Shown here: in pieces, positions 1-6,776 of the stretch
Position numbering within the stretch: position 1 is the stretch's first letter
Layout of the letters: every line of letters begins with the position of its first letter
NCBI GenBank assembly: GCA_035535055.1
Contig: DATLQT010000029.1
Location: 1 to 13,814, forward strand
From: UBA6019 sp035535055
GTDB taxonomy: Bacteria; Chloroflexota; Dormibacteria; Dormibacterales; Dormibacteraceae
Direction of reading: 5' to 3'
DNA: 13,814 bases
Made by a program: the position numbers and the translations under genes
The notes under the pieces: generated by a model
What the model was told of the DNA's origin: nothing
What the model saw: only the letters and a program-made list of their open reading frames with translations
The model's database searches: none

Positions 1-1
1 G

Positions 2-643
2 CTGCTCGACGTCTGCCTGGGTCTACGGGAGCGCTACGAAGACTGGCTGGAGATGGGACGGGGCCTGACCCGTCGTGGCCTCCGGGCGCCCTGGCTGGCG
101 GTGGTCGACGGCGCTCCAGGTCTCAACAAGGCGGTTCCCGAACTCTGGCCGGACAGCGATCGCCAGCGCTGCACGGTTCACCGGCTACGGAACGTGATCG
201 CCAAGCTGCCCAAGCGCCAGGACCTCCACAATCGGGTCCGCGACGCCTATTGGGCAGCCCTCGATCTGGCTGGCTCGGCGGCCGACGGTGAGGCTCGCCT
301 GCGCAGCCTGGTGGGCGAACTGGAGACCGACTATCCAGGCGCGGCGGCCGCCCTCGCCGAGGACCTGCCGGCGCTCTGTGTTCACCTTGGCTACCCGCTC
401 CGACTGCGCAAACGGCTTCGGTCCACCAATCTTCTCGAACGCTCGCTGGGCGAGGTCAAGCGGCGGACCAAGGTCATCGGCCGCTTCCCCGGCGAGACCA
501 GCTGCCTGAGCCTGTGCTGGGCGGTCATGGACCTGGTCATCGCCGCCGGCCGAGGCCTCGCCCTCACCGACTTCGAGCACCAACAGCTTGCTCAGATGCG
601 CGCCGCCAGGCGCACCCAATCACCCGTCGAGATGACCGCCTAA
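2..643 (+). CDS. IS256-family (mutator-type) transposase, C-terminal part; 5' end outside the window
   Basis: DDE transposase that would catalyse cut-and-paste or copy-out movement of its insertion sequence. The reading frame is open from base 2, so the N-terminal half lies left of the window; the first internal ATG is at 53. Visible family hallmarks are VVDGAPGLNKA, with the second catalytic Asp (codon at 107-109), RQRCTVHRLRNV about 20 residues later, and STNLLERSLGEVKRRTKVIG followed by RFPGE. The Glu of LLER (codon 437-439) is the expected catalytic Glu. The protein ends at TAA 641-643 with a normal-looking C-terminus (WAVMDLVIAAGRG, then a charged tail), so this end looks intact. Family assignment rests on these motifs recalled from IS256 transposases. 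The first catalytic Asp cannot be seen here, so activity cannot be judged. Confidence 0.93.
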   Translation: MLDVCLGLRERYEDWLEMGRGLTRRGLRAPWLAVVDGAPGLNKAVPELWPDSDRQRCTVHRLRNVIAKLPKRQDLHNRVRDAYWAALDLAGSAADGEARLRSLVGELETDYPGAAAALAEDLPALCVHLGYPLRLRKRLRSTNLLERSLGEVKRRTKVIGRFPGETSCLSLCWAVMDLVIAAGRGLALTDFEHQQLAQMRAARRTQSPVEMTA

Positions 644-658
644 GATGCTCCTGCCGCA

Positions 659-674
659 CGGAGAAACGTCTCCG
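659..674 (+). terminator. small hairpin just after the transposase stop
   Basis: CGGAGA-AACG-TCTCCG forms a perfect 6-bp stem with a 4-nt loop, 15 bp after the transposase stop, and is followed by CTTTTA. It could be a weak intrinsic terminator for the transposase transcript. The stem is short and the T run has only four residues, so termination is an inference. It abuts the proposed IS end and could equally be part of the element's subterminal structure. Confidence 0.35.
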
Positions 675-703
675 CTTTTACAGCAGCCCTGGGACGCGAC
701 CCC
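675..703 (+). repeat. probable right terminal inverted repeat of the IS256-family element
   Basis: Read from outside inward (minus strand), the segment starts GGGTCGCGTCCCAGGG and ends in CTGCTGTAAAAG. IS256-type terminal repeats commonly end internally with a TGTAAAA-like box, and the position about 30-60 bp past the transposase stop is where the right end is expected. The outer boundary near 703 is approximate. The left end and the flanking target-site duplication lie outside the window, so the repeat cannot be confirmed by matching. Confidence 0.45.
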
Positions 704-973
704 ACGCAGACGTCGTTGGTGGGCCTCTGCCCAGTCGACTCCTACGAAGACCATCGCACCTCCTCGCCGCCATGTCGAAAAACCGAGTCCGAGAAGAGCA
801 GCGACGCGCTAATAGAGCAGGGCTCCGTCGGCCCGACATCCCACCGGTCGTCTTCTCTCCTCGTCGACCGACGGCGGCACCATCTAGATCTATGGCTCAC
901 GCGCCAAGCCCGACTGAGTGCTCGACCGTCGGCGACTCGGACACCCCCCTATCTTCCGGGAGGTCTGCTCCTA
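704..973. other. gene-free stretch between the IS end and the acyltransferase 3' end
   Basis: This spacer lies between two convergent units (transposase on plus, acyltransferase on minus). Open frames crossing it have the low-complexity Arg/Ser/Pro composition typical of non-coding frames in GC-rich DNA and show no recognisable motif. I see no tRNA T-loop signature, no strong hairpin and no direct repeats. Its GC bias is weaker than in the neighbouring genes, consistent with intergenic DNA. It may contain the chromosomal sequence flanking the IS insertion. Confidence 0.5.
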
Positions 974-2086
974 TTAGCCGGCGACGGCGGCGGACCGGCG
1001 CCGCGCGGCGGGGCGTTCGAAGCGCCCGAAGACCCAGACCAGGGGCACCAGCACCAATGCAGGCAGCAGCAGGAAGAGCGGCCGCTCCAGCCACCAGACC
1101 GCATCGGGCCCCGCCGGCAGTGAGGCGCCCATGCCAGCCAGCGCGACCACAACCGCGAAGTAGGCAGTCATGTGCCACAGGAAGACAGTCATGACGATCG
1201 AATTGGCGGCGTTCACCACCCGCCACGGCGTTCGCCGCGCCAGCCACGCCGTCAGCGGGCGCCGAGCAATTAGCGCGAGGGCGACGATCAGAAGGCAAAG
1301 GACCGCGAAGGGCAGGGTTGGGGCGGTGATGCCGATGAGTGTCACCCCATTGTCAAGCAGGTTGCGGCCGTAGATGGGAAGGCTGGTCAACAGGAGGACG
1401 GCAAGCAGCGCGAGGCCCGCGATGGCGAGCAGCCATCCGGTCGATAGCCGCCTCAACCTGCCGTCGGCGTAGAAGTAGCCGAGCTGGTGTGGTATCAGCC
1501 AGACCAGGATGATGTTGACCCCGAGCAGGCTCGGATGGTCGAGGCCGAATGCGAGCAAGTCGACCAGCGCCACAGAGCCGACCAGCCCAACCGGAACCCA
1601 GACCCCGAAACGCTGGTGGAACCGGATGGTGGCTGGCGCCAGCAGAACCAGTCCCAAATAGACACCCAGGAACCAGAGCGCCGCGAAGGGCGTGATGTTG
1701 CCCAGCTTCATGCCCCGCAGCGGGCCCGGGCCGCCCACTTCCAGGATGTTCAGCACCGCCTCTAGGCCCAACCAGCAGCCGAGCAGCACCAGGGTCGGCA
1801 CCAGGAGCCGGCGCAGGCGATGGCTCCAAAACCGGTCCTCGTCTCCGGCGGCCCTAAGTGAGGCGTAGGAGGTGAAATTGGCGAAGCCGCCGACGAAGAA
1901 GAAGAGCGGGATGACCTGGAAGATCCCGGTGACCGGCCAGAAGCGAGGGTCGACGTTATAAAGCATCCGCCCACCCGCGATGCCGTTCTCGACGTACGGA
2001 ACGATGGCCAGCCAGTGGCCGGCGACCACGATCGCCAGACTCGCAACCCGCAGGAAGTCCATGAAACGGTCACGCTCGCGCGTCAC
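974..2086 (-). CDS. acyltransferase-3 (OafA/YrhL-like) integral membrane protein
   Basis: A 370-residue polytopic membrane protein, probably transferring an acyl group to a sugar or lipid-linked acceptor at the cytoplasmic membrane; the substrate cannot be predicted. The N-terminus RDRFMDFLRVASLAIVVAGH (about residues 5-24) is the acyltransferase-3 signature: an Arg, then Asp10-Phe-Leu-Arg, then His24 in the first membrane helix. About ten hydrophobic segments follow (for example IPLFFFVGGFANF, LLVPTLVLLGCW, LWFLGVYLGLVLLAP), and the Arg-rich tail ends at TAA 974-976. The start is GTG 2084-2086, without a clear ribosome site. ATG 2060-2062 is possible but would remove the conserved Arg upstream of DFLR. 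The gene follows the universal stress protein gene on the same strand with a 31-bp gap, so they may be cotranscribed. Confidence 0.85.
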   Translation of the reverse strand: MTRERDRFMDFLRVASLAIVVAGHWLAIVPYVENGIAGGRMLYNVDPRFWPVTGIFQVIPLFFFVGGFANFTSYASLRAAGDEDRFWSHRLRRLLVPTLVLLGCWLGLEAVLNILEVGGPGPLRGMKLGNITPFAALWFLGVYLGLVLLAPATIRFHQRFGVWVPVGLVGSVALVDLLAFGLDHPSLLGVNIILVWLIPHQLGYFYADGRLRRLSTGWLLAIAGLALLAVLLLTSLPIYGRNLLDNGVTLIGITAPTLPFAVLCLLIVALALIARRPLTAWLARRTPWRVVNAANSIVMTVFLWHMTAYFAVVVALAGMGASLPAGPDAVWWLERPLFLLLPALVLVPLVWVFGRFERPAARRRSAAVAG

Positions 2087-2117
2087 GAGGGCGAGGTAAA
2101 GGTCTTCACCGTGGGAC

Positions 2118-2624
2118 TCAGGCCGTCCTGGAGCCGGCCCTCGCCGGTTCGCGAGTCCTGGCCTCAGGAGGTAGCGAGACCAGCAGTAGCGGCAGTCGGC
2201 AGGTATGGGCCAGCCGGCTGCTCACAGAGCCGAGGACGAACCCGGCGAGCGCTCCCCGTCCCCGCCGTCCGACCACCACCAAGTCGGCGCCGATCCGTTC
2301 GGCGACCGCTTGGATGACGAGCGCGGGGCTGCCCGATTCGACGATCGTCCGGTAGCTGACGCCCGATTCCTCCAACGGCCGGCACCAATGCCGGACGAAC
2401 CCGTGGACCTCTGCGACGCGGCTCTGACCTGGCCTCGGCGGCGCGTCCCTCAGGCCGTAGAGTCCGGCGTGGGTCAGCCGATGCGTGTTCTCCATGGCGT
2501 GAACGGCGACGATCTCGGCTCCGGTCGCCCGGGCCAGGCGAGTCGCCTGCTCGAGTGCCTCGGCCGCCCCGGCGGAGCCGTCCACGCCGACCACGAAGCG
2601 GCTGACTGGCGGTTTGCTTGCCAT
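2118..2624 (-). CDS. universal stress protein, UspA/ATP-binding subclass
   Basis: A 168-residue single-domain Usp protein, a cytoplasmic alpha/beta-fold ATP-binding regulator of survival under stress or growth arrest; the specific role is unknown. The N-terminal strand reads FVVGVDGSAGAAEAL, with the ligand-contacting Asp15. The C-terminal half has IGADLVVVGRRGRGALAGFV followed by LGSVSSRL, matching the ATP-binding pattern G-x2-G-x9-G-S at Gly119, Gly122, Gly132 and Ser133, which puts it in the ATP-binding class. The domain closes with CRLPLLLV. ATG at 2622-2624 is preceded by AGGAAGG (minus strand, 2632-2638) with a 7-nt spacer, a good ribosome site. It diverges from the PTS operon across a 313-bp region. 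About 20 extra residues follow the usual end of the domain. Confidence 0.93.
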   Translation of the reverse strand: MASKPPVSRFVVGVDGSAGAAEALEQATRLARATGAEIVAVHAMENTHRLTHAGLYGLRDAPPRPGQSRVAEVHGFVRHWCRPLEESGVSYRTIVESGSPALVIQAVAERIGADLVVVGRRGRGALAGFVLGSVSSRLAHTCRLPLLLVSLPPEARTREPARAGSRTA

Positions 2625-2937
2625 TTGAGGGCCTTCCTAGCATCAGTCTCGTCGGCCCGCCGATGCAGTCTCAGGGTCGAACGGTCCGTCGCCGCCGGGA
2701 CCGACCTCGCCATGCCCGGGAGCTTGAGCCCAACTTATAGCGGGCTGAATCCGGGCGCTCTACCAGGCTCGGTTGGCTGGGCTCCGCCGCTGGCTGGCGA
2801 TGTAGCCGGCAAGTGCGGTCGACCGTAGGCGCCAATCAGACGTGGGCCGGCCGCGGATATCCCTCGGCTCACTAGGCCCCAACGGACCCGGACCAATGGC
2901 CCTGACTTCCTGTTCAGTGCTGCCCAATCCTTCCTAC
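2625..2937. promoter_or_regulatory. divergent intergenic region between the stress-protein and PTS operons
   Basis: This 313-bp spacer must hold start signals for both directions. The ribosome site of the stress-protein gene lies at its left edge (2632-2638). I see no convincing sigma-70 -35/-10 pair in either direction. The clearest symmetric element is the 10-bp palindrome CGGTCGACCG at 2816-2825, about 110 bp before the EIIB start, which could be half of an operator or chance. The heptamer TGGCTGG occurs twice (2774-2780 and 2791-2797), 17 bp apart. An open frame covering 2842-2937 joins the EIIB frame, but its encoded sequence is Pro/Gly-rich and unlike any EIIB N-terminus, so I treat it as untranslated. 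Confidence 0.4.
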
Positions 2938-3234
2938 ATGGTGGCTCGTCGAAAGAGGCTGCTGGTGGCCTGCGGCACAGGCATCGCCACCTCTACCCAC
3001 GTCGCTGATCGGCTGTCGAGGGAATTCGCCAAGAGGGGCCTCGAAGTCGACATCACGCAGGGCCGAGTTGCGGAGATCGGCGCTTATGTGGACGACGTCG
3101 ACGCCATCGTCACGACCTCAGCGGTCGCGGGCCAGTTCGGGAAGCCGATCGTCAGCGGCATCCCCTTCCTGACCGGGATCGGCGACCAGGAGGCCCTCGA
3201 ACAGATTCTCCGCGCTCTCAATGGAGGTGCCTGA
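2938..3234 (+). CDS. PTS EIIB component, galactitol/Sgc type
   Basis: A 98-residue cytoplasmic phosphocarrier that takes phosphate from EIIA onto a cysteine and passes it to the sugar bound by EIIC. The P-loop-like active site is LLVACGTGIATST near the N-terminus. Cys12 is the phosphorylation site, followed by the GTGIATST loop typical of the galactitol (GatB) and SgcB type. The remainder fits the small Rossmann-like fold (LEVDITQGRVAEI, VDAIVTT, KPIVSGIPFLTGIG). The start is placed at ATG 2938-2940 because it leaves the usual short lead (MVARRKR) before the first strand. No good Shine-Dalgarno precedes it; ATG 2896 and ATG 2842 are in frame but would add unrelated residues. It is the first gene of the PTS operon, and its last codons carry the ribosome site of EIIC. 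Confidence 0.93.
   Translation: MVARRKRLLVACGTGIATSTHVADRLSREFAKRGLEVDITQGRVAEIGAYVDDVDAIVTTSAVAGQFGKPIVSGIPFLTGIGDQEALEQILRALNGGA
3223..3229 (+). promoter_or_regulatory. ribosome binding site that fixes the TTG start of EIIC
   Basis: GGAGGTG lies inside the last codons of the EIIB gene, 7 nt before TTG 3237-3239. No ATG or GTG is better placed, so this site supports the rare TTG start and suggests translational coupling of EIIB and EIIC. Confidence 0.75.
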
Positions 3235-3236
3235 AA

Positions 3237-4766
3237 TTGGATTGGCAATCCGTATTGACGTACATCCGTGACACGCTCGGCAACACCGTCGTGCTGCCGA
3301 TCGTCATCGGAGTGCTCGGCATCGCTCTGGGTCAGCGCTGGACCAAGGCGATTCGCTCCGGCCTGACGGTCGGCGTCGGCTTCGTCGGCCTGGGCCTCGT
3401 CATCACCCTTCTGCTCGGCGCCCTCGGTCCGGCGACCAGCGCGATCATCTCCCGGCTCGGCATCCACCTGACAACGATGGACGTCGGCTGGCCGGTCGCC
3501 GCCGCGATCGCCTTCGGCACCACGATCGGAGCCATCATCGTCCCGGTCGCATTGGGCGTGAACGTGGTCATGCTGGTCGGCCGGCTGACCAAGACCCTCA
3601 ACGTAGACATCTGGAACTTCTGGCACTACGCCTTCACGGGGTCCCTCGTCTACCTGGTGACCGGCCACAACTACTGGGCAGGCCTGGCCGCCGCGGCCTT
3701 CCACATGATCCTGTCCCTCAAGGTCGCCGACATCACGGCGCCCTCGGTCCAGAAGTTCTTCAACCTGCCGGGGATCTCGATTCCCCAGGGGTTCGCCGTG
3801 ACGACCGTCCCGGTCGTGCTGGCGATGAACTGGGTCATGGACCGCATCCCCTTCGTCAAGGACATCAAGGCCGACTCGGAGTCGCTCCAGAAGCGCCTCG
3901 GCGTCATGGGTGACCCGCTGATCCTGGGTGTCATTCTCGGCATCCTGTTCGGCCTCGTCGCCGGCTACAGCTTCGCCCAGACGGCCATCCTCGCCGTCCA
4001 GCTGGGCGCCGTGATGCTGCTGGTCCCGCGCATCATCGCCATCTTCATGGAAGGCCTGGTCCCGGTCTCGGAGGCCGCTCGGGTCTTCTTCCAGAAGCAC
4101 TTCGCCGGCCGCGAGTACTACGTCGGGCTCGACTCGGCCATCCTGATCGGACACCCGATCACCATCGCTGCCTCGATCCTTTTGATCCCGACCGTGCTGA
4201 TCCTGGCCGCCATCCTGCCCGGCAACACCACCCTGCCCTTCGCCGACCTCGCGGCTCTCGCCTTCTTCGTGGCGATGGCAACCCCGCTGACCAAGGGCAA
4301 CCTCTTCCGCACCTACGTCATCGGCGCGGTGACGATGGTCATGGTCCTCTACCTGACGAGCTTCTTCGGACCCCAGCTGACCACGACCGCGCACGAGATC
4401 GGCTACAAGCTGCCCGCGCTGACCACCGGCGCGACTGCCATCAGTGCCCTTTCGGCGGGCAACCTGTTCGCCTTCATCGCGTACATCAGCGCCCAGTACC
4501 TCGGGATCGTCGGGCCGGTCGCCCTCCTGGTCCTCGCGATCGTCGGCGCCTACCTGCTGCGCAACTACCAGTACTTCCCCAAGGAGGTCGGGGTCGTCAC
4601 TCCGCCCGCTCCCCTCGAGTGGACGGTCCCCGTCGCCTCCAGCGTGCCGCCGACAGAGCCGTCCGAGACCGGGGCTGGGACTGCGCCCACCCCCGTCCCT
4701 ACGGTGGCGCCCGAACCCCCCGGGCCCAAGCCACCGGCGGCTCCCGGGCGTCGGGTCATCGGGTAG
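3237..4766 (+). CDS. PTS EIIC component (sugar permease), galactitol/SgcC family, with a proline-rich tail
   Basis: A 509-residue inner-membrane permease that binds and translocates the sugar while EIIB phosphorylates it. Hydrophobic segments run through about residue 440. Family landmarks include NWVMDRIPFVKDIKADSESL (198-217), GDPLILGVILGILFGL (225-240), MEGLVPVSEAARVFFQKHF (271-289), GLDSAILIGHP (297-307, with the GHP loop) and MATPLTKGNLFRTYVIG (347-363), all resembling the galactitol EIIC group. The family is usually about 420-460 residues. Here the last helix ends in LLRNYQYFPKE (about 450), and then roughly 55 residues rich in Pro, Thr and Ala follow (PPAPLEW to PGRRVIG), an unusual cytoplasmic extension. 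The TTG start is supported by an upstream GGAGGTG. The stop is 6 bp before the M42 gene. The substrate is unknown; galactitol is not implied by the family name alone. Confidence 0.94.
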   Translation: MDWQSVLTYIRDTLGNTVVLPIVIGVLGIALGQRWTKAIRSGLTVGVGFVGLGLVITLLLGALGPATSAIISRLGIHLTTMDVGWPVAAAIAFGTTIGAIIVPVALGVNVVMLVGRLTKTLNVDIWNFWHYAFTGSLVYLVTGHNYWAGLAAAAFHMILSLKVADITAPSVQKFFNLPGISIPQGFAVTTVPVVLAMNWVMDRIPFVKDIKADSESLQKRLGVMGDPLILGVILGILFGLVAGYSFAQTAILAVQLGAVMLLVPRIIAIFMEGLVPVSEAARVFFQKHFAGREYYVGLDSAILIGHPITIAASILLIPTVLILAAILPGNTTLPFADLAALAFFVAMATPLTKGNLFRTYVIGAVTMVMVLYLTSFFGPQLTTTAHEIGYKLPALTTGATAISALSAGNLFAFIAYISAQYLGIVGPVALLVLAIVGAYLLRNYQYFPKEVGVVTPPAPLEWTVPVASSVPPTEPSETGAGTAPTPVPTVAPEPPGPKPPAAPGRRVIG

Positions 4767-4772
4767 CGCTCG

Positions 4773-5924
4773 ATGCGTAATGGAAGGGGCGGCGCTTCGG
4801 CGCCGCCCCTCGCCCTGCTCGACACCCTCCGCGACCTGTCCGCGATCCCGGCGCCGTCGGGCAACGAGGACCGGATGGTCGCCGAGGTCGTCAACCGCCT
4901 CCAGGCCCTCGGCCTGGAGCCCTTCGTCGACCGGATAGGAAACGTCACCGCCGGCTTCGGGCCCGCCGAGGCGGGCACCGACCTGCTCGTGTTCGCGCAC
5001 ACCGACGAGCTGGGCCTCATCGTCCGCTTCATCGAGCCGGGAGGCTTCCTGCGCCTCGAGCGGCTGGGCGGCGTCCCCGAGCGGGTGCTGCCCGGCACCG
5101 CGGTGGAGGTCCACGCCCGGGGCCGACGGATACCGGCCGTTATCGGCCTCAAGGCCCATCACCTGACGCCGCCGGAGGAGAAGTACGTCGCCCTCCCGGC
5201 AACCGAGCTCTATGTCGACGCCGGGTTCGCCGACGCCGGCGAGGCGATCGCCGCGGGCATCCGGGTCGGCGACCCGGTCACCTATGCGCCCGGCCTGATC
5301 GAGCTGGCCAACGGCCGCGTGAGCGGGAAATCGATGGACGACCGGGTGGCCGTCACAGCGTTGCTGGAGCTGGCTCGACGGCTGCGCGACCACCCGCCGT
5401 CGGTGGCGGTCCAGCTCGGCTTCAGCGTCCAGGAGGAGTTCAACGTCCGCGGCACCCTGGCGCTGGCCGCCCGGCTGCAGCCGCGGATGGCCGTCCAGCT
5501 GGACGTCGCCCCGGCCACCGACACCCCCGACCTCGCCGGCCACACCCCGGTCCGGCTCGGCGGAGGCCCGGTCCTCACCCGGCTGAGCTTCCACGGCCGC
5601 GGCACCCTGGGCGGGCTGATCCCCGACCCGGCGCTGCTGGCCGCCCTCGCCGAGGCCGCCGCCGCGGCCGGCCTCAACCCCCAGTACCAGGCGATCGTCG
5701 GTCTCATCACCGACGCCGCCTTTCTACCAATGGCGACCGCCGACGGCATCGCCACCGCCGAGCTCGCGATCCCCGTCCGTTACACCCACAGCCCGGTCGA
5801 GACCGTCCAGCTGTCCGACATCGCGGCCACCGTCGACCTCCTGGAGCGCTTCGTCGCCTCTGCGCAGGGGATCCGGCTCGGCCGCGGGCAGGCTGCGCTC
5901 GACGCCCAGGAGGTCCAGCAGTGA
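4773..5924 (+). CDS. M42-family metallopeptidase / SgcX-FrvX-like hydrolase
   Basis: A 383-residue cytoplasmic enzyme of the M42 co-catalytic metal aminopeptidase family, whose PTS-linked members include E. coli SgcX and FrvX. The full metal site is visible: His76 and Asp78 in VFAHTDELGLIV, bridging Asp189 in GKSMDDRVAV, the catalytic/metal Glu pair 221-222 in GFSVQEEFNVRGT, Asp244 in AVQLDVAPATD, and His339 in PVRYTHSPVE. The PA-like insert contains AVIGLKAHHLTPPEEK (122-137). Length is slightly above the usual 340-360 because of about 14 extra N-terminal residues. The ATG at 4773 lacks a ribosome site, and a very stable hairpin covers codons 5-13, so the exact start is uncertain. The 3' end overlaps the BtpA-family gene (GTGA). 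In this context it may hydrolyse an amide or other bond in the imported phosphorylated compound; that is inference. Confidence 0.92.
   Translation: MRNGRGGASAPPLALLDTLRDLSAIPAPSGNEDRMVAEVVNRLQALGLEPFVDRIGNVTAGFGPAEAGTDLLVFAHTDELGLIVRFIEPGGFLRLERLGGVPERVLPGTAVEVHARGRRIPAVIGLKAHHLTPPEEKYVALPATELYVDAGFADAGEAIAAGIRVGDPVTYAPGLIELANGRVSGKSMDDRVAVTALLELARRLRDHPPSVAVQLGFSVQEEFNVRGTLALAARLQPRMAVQLDVAPATDTPDLAGHTPVRLGGGPVLTRLSFHGRGTLGGLIPDPALLAALAEAAAAAGLNPQYQAIVGLITDAAFLPMATADGIATAELAIPVRYTHSPVETVQLSDIAATVDLLERFVASAQGIRLGRGQAALDAQEVQQ
4785..4810 (+). promoter_or_regulatory. 11-bp perfect hairpin with TTCG tetraloop over the start of the M42 gene
   Basis: AGGGGCGGCGC (4785-4795) and GCGCCGCCCCT (4800-4810) are exact reverse complements separated by TTCG, an exceptionally stable RNA tetraloop. 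The hairpin begins 18 bp after the EIIC stop and 12 bp after the M42 ATG. No U tract follows (next bases CGCCCTGC), so it is not a classical intrinsic terminator. It may stall or process the mRNA between membrane and soluble genes, or dampen M42 translation. Confidence 0.6.
5908..5914 (+). promoter_or_regulatory. ribosome binding site for the BtpA-family gene
   Basis: AGGAGGT lies within the last codons of the M42 gene, 6 nt before GTG 5921-5923. It supports the GTG start that overlaps the preceding TGA (GTGA), indicating translational coupling. Confidence 0.75.
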
Positions 5925-6763
5925 ACGCCATCCAGGAGATCTTCAACCGCCCCAAGGCGATCATCGCGATGGCGCACTTCCCGCCCCTGCCGGGACAGCC
6001 CCTGTACGACGCGGCGGCGGGTATGGAGGGCATCGTGTCGACCGTCGCCCACGACGTCGAGATCCTCAACGACTCCGGCGTCGACGGCATCCTCTTCTGC
6101 AACGAGGGCGACAGGCCCTACCGGACCAAGGCCGGGCCGGAAACGGTCGCGGTCATGTCGGCCGTCATCGGCACGCTGCGCCCGGAGATGTCGATCCCCT
6201 TCGGGGTGGACGTGCTCTGGGACCCGATAGCCGCCATCGCAATCGCCGCGGCGACGGGAGCAAACTTCGTCCGCGAGGTCTTCACCGGCGCCTACTCGGG
6301 CGATTTCGGACTCTGGAACACGGACCCCGCGGCATCACTTCGCTTCCGTCGCGAGATCGGCGCCGAGCGGGTCAAGCTCTTCTACAACGTTTCGGCCGAG
6401 TTCGCGGTGCCTCTCGCCGAGCGCGCGATCGAGCTGGCGGCCCGCTCGGCCGTCTTCAGCTCCCTGGCCGACGGGATCTGCGTGTCCGGGTCGCTCACCG
6501 GCACCGCGCCCGACGCCTCCCTGGTGAGGCGCGCCAAGGAGGCGGTCGGAGACATACCGGTGATCGCCAACACCGGCGTCCGGCCGGAGACCGTTGGCGC
6601 TTTCCTCGCCGACGCCGACGCGGTCATCGTCGGCACCGCCCTCAAGGTCGGAGGGATCACCTGGAACCGGGTGGACCCCGGACGCGTCCACGAGTTCCTC
6701 CTGGCCGCCCGCGAGTCAGGCGCCTGGCAGGGACAGCCACGGCGGGCGCCGGTCGCGATCTGA
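5921..6763 (+). CDS. BtpA/SgcQ-family TIM-barrel-like protein
   Basis: A 280-residue soluble protein of the BtpA family. Cyanobacterial BtpA affects photosystem I accumulation, while members in heterotrophs such as SgcQ sit beside PTS genes and have no firmly known reaction. Visible hallmarks are AIIAMAHFPPLPGQPLYD near residues 13-30 (the family's 'M.H..PLPG' N-terminus), LNDSGVDGILFCNEGDRPY (about 49-67), GVDVLWDP (about 91), ATGANFVREVFTGAYSGDFG (about 105-124), DGICVSGSLTG and PVIANTGVRPETV, then ADADAVIVGTALKVGG near the C-terminus. The last two resemble phosphate-gripping loops of TIM-barrel enzymes. It starts at GTG overlapping the M42 stop and is followed, 13 bp after its own stop, by the epimerase-like gene. 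It most likely acts on the product of the PTS; the substrate is not known. Confidence 0.92.
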   Translation: MNAIQEIFNRPKAIIAMAHFPPLPGQPLYDAAAGMEGIVSTVAHDVEILNDSGVDGILFCNEGDRPYRTKAGPETVAVMSAVIGTLRPEMSIPFGVDVLWDPIAAIAIAAATGANFVREVFTGAYSGDFGLWNTDPAASLRFRREIGAERVKLFYNVSAEFAVPLAERAIELAARSAVFSSLADGICVSGSLTGTAPDASLVRRAKEAVGDIPVIANTGVRPETVGAFLADADAVIVGTALKVGGITWNRVDPGRVHEFLLAARESGAWQGQPRRAPVAI

Positions 6764-6770
6764 AGGAAGG
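6763..6770 (+). promoter_or_regulatory. ribosome binding site for the epimerase-like gene
   Basis: AAGGAAGG begins at the last base of the BtpA-family stop codon and lies 6 nt before GTG 6777-6779. This decides the start: the longer in-frame extension back to 6594 overlaps the BtpA-family gene and encodes unrelated low-complexity sequence. Confidence 0.75.
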
Positions 6771-6776
6771 ACAGCT

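Noticed and set aside
716..1123. 135-residue plus-strand frame in the spacer after the IS
   Set aside because: It runs antisense into the acyltransferase gene, has no ribosome site, and no recognisable domain.
514..1194. 226-residue plus-strand open frame spanning the transposase end, the spacer and the acyltransferase 3' end
   Set aside because: It overlaps two recognisable genes and encodes Arg/Pro/Ser-rich low-complexity sequence with no motif.
2205..2828. 207-residue plus-strand frame antisense to the universal stress protein gene
   Set aside because: The minus-strand stress protein has the ATP-binding motif and a good ribosome site; this frame has neither.
2842..2937. N-terminal extension of EIIB
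   Set aside because: The added residues are Gly/Pro-rich and precede the normal EIIB first strand; ATG 2938 gives the expected length.
3084..5594. 836-residue open frame on the minus strand
   Set aside because: It lies opposite EIIC and the M42 gene, both with complete family motifs. Its translation is a repetitive Asp/Gln/Gly/Arg-rich composition typical of antisense frames in GC-rich genes.
6594..6776. N-terminal extension of the epimerase-like protein
   Set aside because: It overlaps the BtpA-family gene in another frame; GTG 6777 has AAGGAAGG at proper spacing and starts directly at the first barrel strand.
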